Part shown: positions 18,311-27,500 of the stretch, piece after piece
Numbering within the stretch: the first letter of the stretch is position 1
How the letters are laid out: each line of letters opens with the position of its first letter
Source: Paenibacillus contaminans
GTDB taxonomy: Bacteria > Bacillota > Bacilli > Paenibacillales > NBRC-103111
Direction: 5' to 3'
Length of the DNA stretch: 64,000 nucleotides
Assembly: GCF_003285015.1 (NCBI RefSeq)
Contig: NZ_QMFB01000001.1
Location: forward strand, 620,001 to 684,000
Position numbers and translations under genes: made by a program
Notes under the pieces: model-generated
The model's database searches: none
The model's input: the letters and a program-made list of their open reading frames with translations, nothing else
Told to the model about the DNA's origin: nothing

Positions 18311-18649
18311 ATGGAAGAAACTTTGAAAGAATTGCTTTATACCGTAAAGGATATGAACGGTCGGCTGGGGAATATGGAAATAAAGATGGCGTCTTTGGAA
18401 GTAAAGTTGGATTCTATGGAAGTAAAGATGGAGTCTTTGGAAAACAGGGTGAACGAAGGTTTCCGCCAAACCTTCGAAAGATTTGACCGAATCGAACAAA
18501 GGGTAGACGCAACGTTTGCTCAAGTCGCGTCGACCGCTAAAGACGTTACCGTTTTGAAATCACTGACGGAACGATTGGATGCTCAACGAAACTTGATTGC
18601 AAAATTAGAAGAAGACGTTGAAATATTGAAAGTGAAAAATCGCAATTGA
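18311..18649 (+). CDS. Small coiled-coil protein with exact heptad repeats
   Basis: A 112-residue charged protein with no membrane segment. Residues 1-110 are almost entirely helical coiled coil. Residues 23-43 consist of three consecutive heptads (EIKMASL, EVKLDSM, EVKMESL) encoded by three near-identical 21-base units. The rest keeps a 3-4 hydrophobic spacing (FRQTFERFDRIEQRVDATFAQV, LTERLDAQRNLIAKLEEDVEILK). AAAGGGG precedes the ATG. The function is unknown. It is flanked by terminators and therefore probably a single-gene unit. Confidence 0.75.
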   Translation: MEETLKELLYTVKDMNGRLGNMEIKMASLEVKLDSMEVKMESLENRVNEGFRQTFERFDRIEQRVDATFAQVASTAKDVTVLKSLTERLDAQRNLIAKLEEDVEILKVKNRN

Positions 18650-18677
18650 TCACATATTCTATTAATTTGATGATTTA

Positions 18678-18712
18678 TCTCCCCCCTTGGTATAGAAAGG
18701 GGGAGACTTTTA
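18678..18712 (+). terminator. Terminator between convergent genes
   Basis: Stem TCTCCCCC/GGGGGAGA followed by CTTTTAT. It lies after the coiled-coil gene and before the end of the opposing isomerase gene. Confidence 0.65.
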
Positions 18713-18774
18713 TGTCCAAAAGAGGCTCAAAATTAATTCCAATCTATCATTCCGTTTATATCACGTACACGATC

Positions 18775-19638
18775 TTACACTTCATCCCATATGCGCTTCG
18801 CATTCTGGAAGCCATATTCGGTACCGATGCGGCAGTCTTCCAGCCCTTCAAACTCGATCGAGATATACCCGTCGTAACCGGATGCTTTAATGATGCGCAG
18901 CACCTCCCGGATATCGATATCACCTTGTCCGACGATCGCGCCGCGCAAATAATCGCCGCCCGCCGTCCCGAACCATCCCTGGCCAGGATTGCGATGCTTG
19001 GAACGAAGATAGAAATCTTTCAAATGAACCATCGACGCAAGGCCGATGTTGTTGCTTACGCCTCGGATCGGGTTTTCATCGACGCACATGAAGTTTCCGA
19101 TATCAAGCGTCGTTTTGAAGTTCGATCGGCCGACCGCGTCGATTAAGCTTTCCACCCGTTCGCTAGCTTGCATATAATACCCGTGATTTTCCACGCTCGT
19201 CGTGATTCCGAATTCGGATGCGTAATCGGCAACTTCGCGGCAGGCTTCCGCCAGAATGGGTAAATCCTTCAAGAAATGAACGATCGAGCATTGCTCAAGC
19301 GGTCTTGAAGCAACATCATGACGCATCAGCTTGACCCCAAGCGCGTTAGCGATATCGACTTCTCTTTTGACTCGCTCGATTTCTTCTTTGATCCCCGCTA
19401 CATCCTCACATACGAAGTTGGCTCTGACGGTATAATTCGAAATGTCGATCCCGACCTGCTCTGCTTTGCGGCGGATGGCTGGAACCAGCTCCGGCTGTTG
19501 GTTCAAATCGAAGCCGCTAGGCACGATCTCGATATGCTCGCCTCCGATTTTCTTCACCCATTCGATAACATCCAAAATGGTCATTTCTTGCGCGGCTATG
19601 GCGCGGCTTAAGCTATACGAACTGATTCCCAGTTTCAT
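18775..19638 (-). CDS. Sugar phosphate isomerase/epimerase (AP-endonuclease 2 fold)
   Basis: A 287-residue TIM-barrel protein of the xylose-isomerase-like family. Metal-ligand segments are visible: EHIEIVPSGF, TTSVENHGYY (Glu), TTLDIGNFMCVDEN (Asp), VHLKDFY (His) and YISIEFEGLED (Glu). Such enzymes isomerise or epimerise keto-sugars and inosose-type compounds. It follows a Gfo/Idh/MocA dehydrogenase gene by 16 bases on the same strand, a common pairing in cyclitol and rare-sugar breakdown. The actual substrate is not determinable. Confidence 0.88.
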   Translation of the reverse strand: MKLGISSYSLSRAIAAQEMTILDVIEWVKKIGGEHIEIVPSGFDLNQQPELVPAIRRKAEQVGIDISNYTVRANFVCEDVAGIKEEIERVKREVDIANALGVKLMRHDVASRPLEQCSIVHFLKDLPILAEACREVADYASEFGITTSVENHGYYMQASERVESLIDAVGRSNFKTTLDIGNFMCVDENPIRGVSNNIGLASMVHLKDFYLRSKHRNPGQGWFGTAGGDYLRGAIVGQGDIDIREVLRIIKASGYDGYISIEFEGLEDCRIGTEYGFQNAKRIWDEV

Positions 19639-19654
19639 CTGATATCACCGCCGA

Positions 19655-20860
19655 TCAAAATTTGAATTTGTTGCGGGCGAAATCGGGGAACGATACGGGT
19701 TTCCCGCGATTGGCTGCTGATTCGACCGAAAGAGGAAACACGCTGCTGATCGCAACCGAATCATATACGTCCATCTCCGGCCGGCGTCCTTCGCGAATGG
19801 CTTCGGCAAATTCCTTCATGATGAAGTAATCGCCGAAGGCTGCTACGGACTCCGCTTTTTCGCGCGATTGTTGCCACCACGGGTGCTCGAACCGGTCCGC
19901 ATATTCCCAGACAGGCGTCCAGGTTACGTTGCCATTGTACGATCTTTCGGACGAGAAGCTGTCAAACCAGACCATCGGTTCTTCGCCTTCAAATCTGGGC
20001 GGGATGAGGGAGCCTTTCGTACCTTGCAGGGCATGATGCTTATAGTTGAAAGGACGCGGCGAAGAAAAGTCGTTGCGCAAATAAATGACTGCTCCTTTCT
20101 TCGTACGAATCAGCGTTAATGCCGAATCCCCTTGCTTCCAATAGTCCGGCTGCGCTCCCGGATGATCCTTGCCGAACAATTCCGCGAAATAGTCGCACTG
20201 CGACGCGGGCTTCGATACGACTGTAGTCATGTAATCGAAGGAATCCCCGTCCTTCTGGTTAATACCGAGCCATTGCGCAATAGGTCCGAGCGAATGGGTC
20301 GGGTAGTTGATGCCGTTGTAGTCGCGCAGCATTTCGCCGCGCCATTTTAGAGTGCCGTCTTCATTATTGGTTGCAATACGCACATCGTGAATGTAGCCGC
20401 ATTCCGCATGTGTAAGCTCACCGAAAAGACCCTGCTCCGACATATTGCGTATCATCATATTCAATCTGGTATAACAGAAGTTTTCCGCCATCATATATAC
20501 ACAGCCGGTCTGCTCGACGGTCTCGACCAGCTCCCAGCAATCTTCCACGGTATGCGCGGAGGACACTTCGCACAGAACATGTTTCCCCGCGCGCATCGCT
20601 TGTACCGACTGTCGCGCATGGATCAGCATCGGCGTCGCGATAAAAACGGCATCGATCGAATCGTCGTCAAGCAGCTTTTCATAATTCGTAGAGGTCTGGA
20701 TATCGGGGTAGCGTTCTTTCCATTTGCCAAAAACATTTTCATCCAAATCGCATACAACTTTCAGTTCGATGTGCTCCTTCAAGGCGTCGATCGTTCTAGC
20801 GTAGGAGAAACCCCGGTTTCCGCCTATAACGGCCAGCCGTAGCGGGTGATGCGCGGACAT
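19655..20860 (-). CDS. Gfo/Idh/MocA family oxidoreductase
   Basis: A 401-residue NAD(P)-dependent sugar or cyclitol dehydrogenase. The N-terminal Rossmann fold has LAVIGGNRGFSYARTID in place of the usual GxGxxG, followed by DAVFIATP and GKHVLCEVSSAHT. The usual EKP motif near residue 95 is replaced by CEV, so its catalytic status is uncertain. The C-terminal half is the beta-sheet substrate domain. The ATG (MSAHHPLRL) was chosen because GGAGG lies seven bases upstream. Upstream partner of the isomerase gene. Confidence 0.87.
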   Translation of the reverse strand: MSAHHPLRLAVIGGNRGFSYARTIDALKEHIELKVVCDLDENVFGKWKERYPDIQTSTNYEKLLDDDSIDAVFIATPMLIHARQSVQAMRAGKHVLCEVSSAHTVEDCWELVETVEQTGCVYMMAENFCYTRLNMMIRNMSEQGLFGELTHAECGYIHDVRIATNNEDGTLKWRGEMLRDYNGINYPTHSLGPIAQWLGINQKDGDSFDYMTTVVSKPASQCDYFAELFGKDHPGAQPDYWKQGDSALTLIRTKKGAVIYLRNDFSSPRPFNYKHHALQGTKGSLIPPRFEGEEPMVWFDSFSSERSYNGNVTWTPVWEYADRFEHPWWQQSREKAESVAAFGDYFIMKEFAEAIREGRRPEMDVYDSVAISSVFPLSVESAANRGKPVSFPDFARNKFKF

Positions 20861-20893
20861 AAAAAAACCTCCAGTCGGCGTTGCCGCCATAAT

Positions 20894-20924
20894 GTTTGAA
20901 AACTATCCCAATCATAGTTCAAAC
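20894..20924. promoter_or_regulatory. Inverted repeat, candidate operator
   Basis: GTTTGAAAACTAT and ATAGTTCAAAC form an imperfect inverted repeat separated by seven bases, 34 bases before the dehydrogenase start. It lies between the AraC regulator gene and the dehydrogenase-isomerase pair, so it is a reasonable binding site for that regulator. No direct proof. Confidence 0.4.
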
Positions 20925-20970
20925 AAACCGGAAGTTGAATTGAAATAAGTAAGGCGTACCTTGAAAAAAG

Positions 20971-21807
20971 TCAGATTTTTGATGAAGGGCCGGCCATATG
21001 GTTCCGGTATACCGAAGGCGATATGCCGGAGTGATGCTTGAAAAATTTAGTGAAATACTCGGGAACGATGCCCACTTTGTCCGCGATTTCATGATTGCTC
21101 CAAGTTGTCGTAGCAAGCATAATACGCGCGCGTTCAAATCGCAGCTTCGTAATGTACTGCATAGGGGGGCAGCCCATCATCGTTTTGAACACTTCTATAA
21201 AATAGCGGGGGTGAAAGTGGACGAGGCCTGCCAGCTTCTCCACGCTTAGCTTGTCCGACAAATGGCTTTCGATATAGTTGATGACGACGCTGATCGTCTC
21301 AATAGAAGTATGGCCGGTGTCATGCAGCGTTTTTACTGGACTGTTTTCTATATAGTAACAAAGAATTTCATAAAGGACCGCTTTGCAGCGCAATGCCGAG
21401 GTCATAGCATGCTGTGAAGAATGCTGAAGCAGCTGTTGAAAATGCTGTTCGATCAGGCTGCAGTCTTCCACATCGATTATCAGGGATAAACGCAGTAATT
21501 CATTCAGCCGCGTTTCCCCGATGGATGCCGTGAAATGGCAGTAATATTTAGCGAATTGGTCGTCGTCCGAGGAAGTAGTGATTGTTGTTCCTGCGGGAAT
21601 GAGCACGAGTTGCCCTGCACGGGGGTAAAGATCTTCGTTATTCGCCCGGATACGACATTGCCCAGCCACGATATAATACAGCAGATCGAATTCATGCTTG
21701 ATATTCGTGTGCGCCCAGTTCGAGCCGACTTGCTGAAAGGATGTCGTGAAAATAGACGTTTGCAGGTTGGCCAAAAATTCTCCGAACCGCTCTAGCCGAT
21801 CATTCAT
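20971..21807 (-). CDS. AraC family transcriptional regulator with cupin sensor
   Basis: A 278-residue regulator. The N-terminal AraC-binding cupin (about 25-110) contains EFDLLYYIVAGQCRI and GQLVLIPAGTT. The C-terminal AraC domain (about 175-270) has both helix-turn-helix motifs (LSVEKLAGLVHFHPRYFIEVFK and NHEIADKVGIVPEYFTKFFK). It is encoded immediately upstream of the dehydrogenase and isomerase on the same strand and probably activates them in response to a sugar. The start ATG has GGGGGAAGC upstream. Confidence 0.9.
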   Translation of the reverse strand: MNDRLERFGEFLANLQTSIFTTSFQQVGSNWAHTNIKHEFDLLYYIVAGQCRIRANNEDLYPRAGQLVLIPAGTTITTSSDDDQFAKYYCHFTASIGETRLNELLRLSLIIDVEDCSLIEQHFQQLLQHSSQHAMTSALRCKAVLYEILCYYIENSPVKTLHDTGHTSIETISVVINYIESHLSDKLSVEKLAGLVHFHPRYFIEVFKTMMGCPPMQYITKLRFERARIMLATTTWSNHEIADKVGIVPEYFTKFFKHHSGISPSVYRNHMAGPSSKI

Positions 21808-21938
21808 TTGCTTCCCCCTAATTCTGTCCAGCCCGCAACTAACGACGGAACCGATCGTACCTTCATTTGCATTATAGCAAGTTCGCCGGAATTGCGCATT
21901 CCATATGAAGCCGGTTATCCTTATATCCGCTAAATGGG

Positions 21939-24185
21939 TTATCTCCCCAATTGATGAATACGCTTATATTCGCCGGGAGTCGTGCCCGTCACTTTTTTAA
22001 ACATTCTGATGAATGAATTGACATTGACATACCCGACCTGTTCGGCGATGTGCTGAATTTTTTGATCGGATTCCACCAGCAAATTTTTCGCCTTCCGAAT
22101 ACGGAGCTCGGTCAAATATTCGGTGAAGTTCATGCCTATTTTCTCCTTGAAATATTTCGAAAAATAATTGGCGGACATATTGATTTTACCGGCCATCATT
22201 TCGAGCGAAAGGTCTTCGTCGCAATGTTCATGTAAATACTCGGTCATAAATTGTTTGACCGGATCAATTCCATCTTGTCTATCCTGAATCATAAGAAGAG
22301 CTTCCGTAAGGAACCACTTGCAAAAATCCTCGAACTCGTCAGGAGTTAAACACTCCTTGATTCGCAGGTAAGGAGCGTTTAGCTCAAGTACCATACTGAT
22401 ATCCAGCTCCAATGCGGTGAGCGTTTTGAGCGACTTGGCGATGATCTCCTTAGCGAACTCGACATATTGGCCAGCAGTAGCCTCGTTTTTATTCATTCGG
22501 TTCAGGATGCTGGATACAAGCTCAAGTGCGATTTTTCGATTGCCGGCTTGCAACTGGACGAGAAATTGTTGCTCTTCGGCCGGTGTAAAGCTGGCGTCTT
22601 TTGGCTCATGCGGCATCTGGGCGATAATTTGCGTCCTGCGTTTCGGTTTCCGTCTATGTACCATTGCGGATGTTTCGCCGTACGCCTCTGCGAATTCAGC
22701 AGGATGACACAACTGCGGACGCATCGCAATCGTCAAGTAACAATATTCTTCATCCTGGTCAAAAACCCGTTTCAACTCATGCAGCGTCTCCATAAGTCGT
22801 TCCGCCTGGTTGTTATCGGCAAATACTAGGGACAATATTTGGTCCTGCTCGATTTGCATCGTGACGGAATCTGCAAATTTATCGGCTAGCGCGATACTGA
22901 CGAATTCCTTGATGAAATAAGAGGCCCGATCTTGCTCGGAGGCGACAAGCTGATAATACCGGGGTGTCATCGCAAGTTGAAAGACAATCAAATAAAAAGG
23001 CTGAAACGCCTCATCGTCCGAGTCGAGGTTGTTATTAATTTTTTTCAGCTTGTATAGATAATGCAGATTCTTCAACTGACGTTTCTTCTGATCAAGGTCC
23101 GTGTGAATTTCACGATTGATACGGATCATCCGTTTGATATTGTCATATAGGAAATTGTACTCGCGAATATTGCTGCTTAGCGGTCCGACCGGATGGAAGC
23201 GCTGCAAGGCCTGCATCATCTTCCGGATCGGATTGTTGAATTTGATACTGAAAACGACCGAAATGACAACGCTGAGCACAACGGCCGCTACCAGAAAAAC
23301 AACAAGAATGGAAATGATCCTCGAAACTTGCGCCGCAATATTGCCGTTCGGGATGACGGCCAGGTAGGTGAGACCTGTTAACGCCCCTTTTTTATAGAAA
23401 TAATACAAGTCGTCATCCTGGATATACGTTTCCATTTCCGTCAACAGCGGAAAATCGGGCACCGGTTCCGGCAGGGAAGCGAACAAAGGCAGCTTGTCGT
23501 CGTTTATTACGTAAAAACGGTTTTGATTGGAATTGTGAAAGGCATTGTGCATTTTGACGGGATCAAGAAATACCGCGATAAACAATTGAGCGTTACTATC
23601 GTTTTTGAAAATAATCGGGATGAAGGAGCCGTTGCTTCGTCCATTGAATTTGTCGATGAACTCGGATCGTTTGCCGATTTTCATCGGGTAAGCCAACTCC
23701 AGCTGCTCCTCCCAGAACTCAATGCCATAGTCTTTGCTGGCATAGTTTTTGGTGAAGTACTTACCGGTGGTGCTAGTGCCGTTCTTATCGATGATAAAGC
23801 CATTTTTGCGGAATTGCAGAACAATGTTATCCAAGTAGAGCAGATCGTTGCTCAGGATGCTTTTGATCTCGTCGACGATTTGATTGACCGGATCGAATCT
23901 CGTGCCGTTGCCGAGTTCGTTCATCAAAACGACCTTTTCATTGGAAAACAGCCGGGTAATCGCTCCTTTGACGATGAGGATATGATTCTCATAACGTTCA
24001 ACCGTTGCAGAGAGATTTTGCTGATTGTTTACGATGATCTCCTTTTGGACATTGCGGCTGAAGTAGGGGAATGAAAAGAAATTGAATGAGAACAGCAAAG
24101 TGATAATCATGATGAACCCCGTCAACAGCTTGGTGAAAAGCGAATTTTTGTGCAGCGACGAAGGAAGCGTTTTCAGAAGTGCCAT
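21939..24185 (-). CDS. Membrane-bound AraC family regulator
   Basis: A 748-residue one-component sensor-regulator. A transmembrane helix near residues 18-40 and another near 280-305 bracket an extracellular sensor of about 240 residues. A middle cytoplasmic region is followed by a C-terminal AraC domain with two helix-turn-helix motifs (SLEMMAGKINMSANYFSKYFK and IQHIAEQVGYVNVNSFIRMFK). The ATG of MALLKTLP is preceded by AAAGTGGTTGAGGAG, closely resembling the leader of the module 1 kinase gene. It is divergent from the giant surface protein gene and, by analogy with module 3, originally faced a binding-protein gene. Confidence 0.88.
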   Translation of the reverse strand: MALLKTLPSSLHKNSLFTKLLTGFIMIITLLFSFNFFSFPYFSRNVQKEIIVNNQQNLSATVERYENHILIVKGAITRLFSNEKVVLMNELGNGTRFDPVNQIVDEIKSILSNDLLYLDNIVLQFRKNGFIIDKNGTSTTGKYFTKNYASKDYGIEFWEEQLELAYPMKIGKRSEFIDKFNGRSNGSFIPIIFKNDSNAQLFIAVFLDPVKMHNAFHNSNQNRFYVINDDKLPLFASLPEPVPDFPLLTEMETYIQDDDLYYFYKKGALTGLTYLAVIPNGNIAAQVSRIISILVVFLVAAVVLSVVISVVFSIKFNNPIRKMMQALQRFHPVGPLSSNIREYNFLYDNIKRMIRINREIHTDLDQKKRQLKNLHYLYKLKKINNNLDSDDEAFQPFYLIVFQLAMTPRYYQLVASEQDRASYFIKEFVSIALADKFADSVTMQIEQDQILSLVFADNNQAERLMETLHELKRVFDQDEEYCYLTIAMRPQLCHPAEFAEAYGETSAMVHRRKPKRRTQIIAQMPHEPKDASFTPAEEQQFLVQLQAGNRKIALELVSSILNRMNKNEATAGQYVEFAKEIIAKSLKTLTALELDISMVLELNAPYLRIKECLTPDEFEDFCKWFLTEALLMIQDRQDGIDPVKQFMTEYLHEHCDEDLSLEMMAGKINMSANYFSKYFKEKIGMNFTEYLTELRIRKAKNLLVESDQKIQHIAEQVGYVNVNSFIRMFKKVTGTTPGEYKRIHQLGR

Positions 24186-24509
24186 CTCCTCAACCACTTT
24201 TTCATATGTAAAAAATTGTATTCCCATTGTAACACAACCGGTTGGATGCGTCAGCACGCGAACGCTATGCAATTTAACCGAATCTATTCAATTCTTGCTA
24301 TTCGCCAATGCGGAGTATGATAGGTGAAATTGCGGGTACAAGCGAAAGCGCAGATTTAGGTATGATGAAATCGCAATCACCATGAAAGCGGATTCATTAA
24401 AAAAGGGGGAGGGGTGATGGCTAGCGACGGAAAAATGGAAATTCGGCGAGCATTTGGGCCGAATTATTTAAAACGAACAGGAAGGAAAAATTGGAGGGAG
24501 GATAGTCGA

Positions 24510-27500
24510 ATGTTCCTGAAAAGCTTCAGAAAAATCTCGATATTGCTGATATCCTTATGTTTACTTATGCCTGCCGGTCTGCTGCAGACTCAATATGTAC
24601 ATGCGGATACGGAAGAGGTGCAAGAGATTACGGACAAGGAGATCGGTTACGTGGCCTTGAACGATCATGGAGGAAGCTTGCCTCTACGATCATGGGAAGA
24701 TCCTACGGCATTTGGGTTTGATGTAAGGGCAAGAAGTATCGGCGCCGATCTGGGAGCTGTCCGCCGTATCGTCAAAGTGGAATTGTGGAATTGGTCGAAG
24801 ACTGTTGCGACAAAGCAGAGAGAAGAGGATTATGAAGTTTATGCAAGCGATGACAATGCAGCCTATCGGCAAATCAATGATTGGACGTTTCAGTCCGAAG
24901 TTAGGAACGGCCGGATCGTTCACACCGTTATGTTCGGGGACGGAGTCGATGCGAGATTTATCAAATTTCACTCCTTGCACACAGGAGAAACCGTTTCCTT
25001 CGTTATTGAAAAACCCGACGGTTTGAAAGTATTTGTGACGGGAGAGCCGATCTTTGAACCGATGAATAAGATGCTTGGATATGTTTTACTGAACGATAAC
25101 GGCGGCAGCAAGCCGCTTCAGCCTTGGGATGCTTCGACCGCCACAGCGCTCGATTACAGAGGGAGAAGCGTCGGAGCCGGCTTCGCGTCTGCCCGTCATA
25201 TCGTAAAGGTGGAATTATGGAATCAGTCTAAGTTTACGAGCACCCGGCAAACGGAAGATAAGTATGAGGTATATGCCAGCGATGATAATTTGACCTACCG
25301 TTTGATAACGGATTGGTCCTTTCAAACCGATGTGAGAAATAACCGGATTGTACATACGTTCAAGTTCGATGAAGGAGTTGACGCCAAGTTTATCAAAATC
25401 CATTCACTGTATACCGACGATGCATTTACCTTTGGTATCGAGAAAGCGGACGGGATTCGCATCTTTGTCATGGGAGATCCGGACGATCCAGTCGAGCCAG
25501 AACCCGAACCCGGAGAAGGTGGAGCTGTTGAAATCAATTCGAAGACGGGATACGTCGCCATTGGAGACGACGGTAGCTTGCCGCTTGGATCCTGGTCGGT
25601 TACAGGCGGATTCGGGCTTGATTATATGCTCAGAAGCGTTGGTGCCGACGTCGGAAGCATCCGCAATATTTCCAAAGTGGAATTGTGGAGCAACAGCATG
25701 TCGACCCGACAAACGAAAGAGAATTACGAGGTATATGTCAGCGACAGCAATTCTTCCTACCGGTTGATAACCGATTGGACGTTCCGATCCGATACGAAAA
25801 ACAATCGGCTTGTCCATACCTTTGAATTCGAAGGAGGGGTCGATGCCAGGTATGTAAAAATTCATTCCCTGTTTAACGATGCAGCGTTCACATTCGGGCT
25901 CAACAAATTGCAAAAAGACGTTCGAGTCTTTATCGATCGTGCATTTGATGATTCGTATCCTGTAACCGAAACGGCGGCAAAGAATGGTTTTCTTTTGAAC
26001 GATTCCAGCCCGGTGACGGGGTCGGTAAGCAGTTGGGGCCAAACAGCGGCTTTGTCTTTGGATGTCAATGGGACGAGCGCAGCACTCGATATCGGTAACG
26101 GCAAAAAGCTCGGGAGAATCGAGCTTAAAGACAGCGATGCGTCAAGCCGCGTTCTAAGAAGCGATTATGAAATATATGCGAGCAGCGATAATATTACGTA
26201 TACGATGGTCAATTATTGGATTTTCACCAAGCGAGTCGCAGACGGCAGGCTAGTCCATACAATCGATTTTCCTGGAGGTCTCGATGCCAAGTATGTGAAA
26301 ATCAAAACCGACTATACCGGCACTACTGGCGCGACATTCATTCTTTCCAATCCGCAAACCGATATGAAAGCTTATCATATTCCATCCGACGCCGCTCCGT
26401 CCTCCATCGAGATTCCCGCATCCATGATCGCCGGTTATATGGATCATGATATGTCGCCGGCTTCCGGCGCAATCGGGAATTGGGGCGTAACCTCGGCGGT
26501 TTATGCGGATGAATCGCTTCGAAGCATCGGCGTCGATCTGGGTGCGATAAAACAGGCTTACGCCGTTCAATGGCGGGATGCGGACGGAGCCACCAGATTG
26601 ATGGAATCGGATTATACGTTATATGCAAGCAAGGACAATATTTCCTACGAACAGTTGCCAAACGTGGGGTTCAGAGCTTTTACTAGTGAAGGGCACTTGT
26701 ACCATCGCGTTGAACTTCCCCGACAGACAGGATATCGTTATTTGAAAATCCATCAGCCCTATAACGATAACGCCGGAACGTTCCATTTGCTTGATCCGCA
26801 GCAGGATATTATGGTGTTCACGGAGCGGCTGACTTCCAGGTTAGACATGAATGCGGGGTATAGCGAAGCCGACATAAATCCGGAAAGCGGGGCGTTAGCC
26901 AACTGGGGAACAATGTCAAGCATCATGTTGGATGAACAAAAACGAAGCGTTGGGATTGATCTGCAGCATATTAGAGCAATCGGCGCGTTTCAGCTGAAAA
27001 GCGTAAATGGAAGCACGCGGTTGAACCGCGATGATTACCTCGTTTATCAAAGCGATGACAACATTTCGTATACCCCTGTTGAGAACTGGTCGTTATCGGA
27101 AGCGTATGAGTCCGGCGGGGTAGATCATACATTTCGTTTTACCGGTCTTCAAGCCCGATATTTGAAAATAACGACAATATATAATGACTCGATCGGCACG
27201 TTTCGGATAACCGATCCGCAATCAGACATCATCGCTTATTCGGCGCCGATCGAGACGAGGCTGCCGCTCGCCGCCGGATATTCGGACGGCGATATCGACC
27301 CGATATCGGGTGCGATACAAGCATGGGGCAATGAGCAGTCGGCAATCCAAGCCGATGTTCTTAACCGCAGCGTTGGTGTAGATCTCGGTAGCAGCAAACC
27401 GGTGTCGAAGCTGGAGTTGTGGAATTCGGATGCAACAATTGATGCGGATCGGATGCATTTCACGTTGTATTCGAGCGAAGATAATGTCATGTTTCACCCG

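Noticed and set aside
18241..18486. Frame encoding a GxxDGVFGSK-type repeat
   Set aside because: It overlaps the coiled-coil gene in another frame; its repeats merely mirror the 21-base repeats of the real gene.
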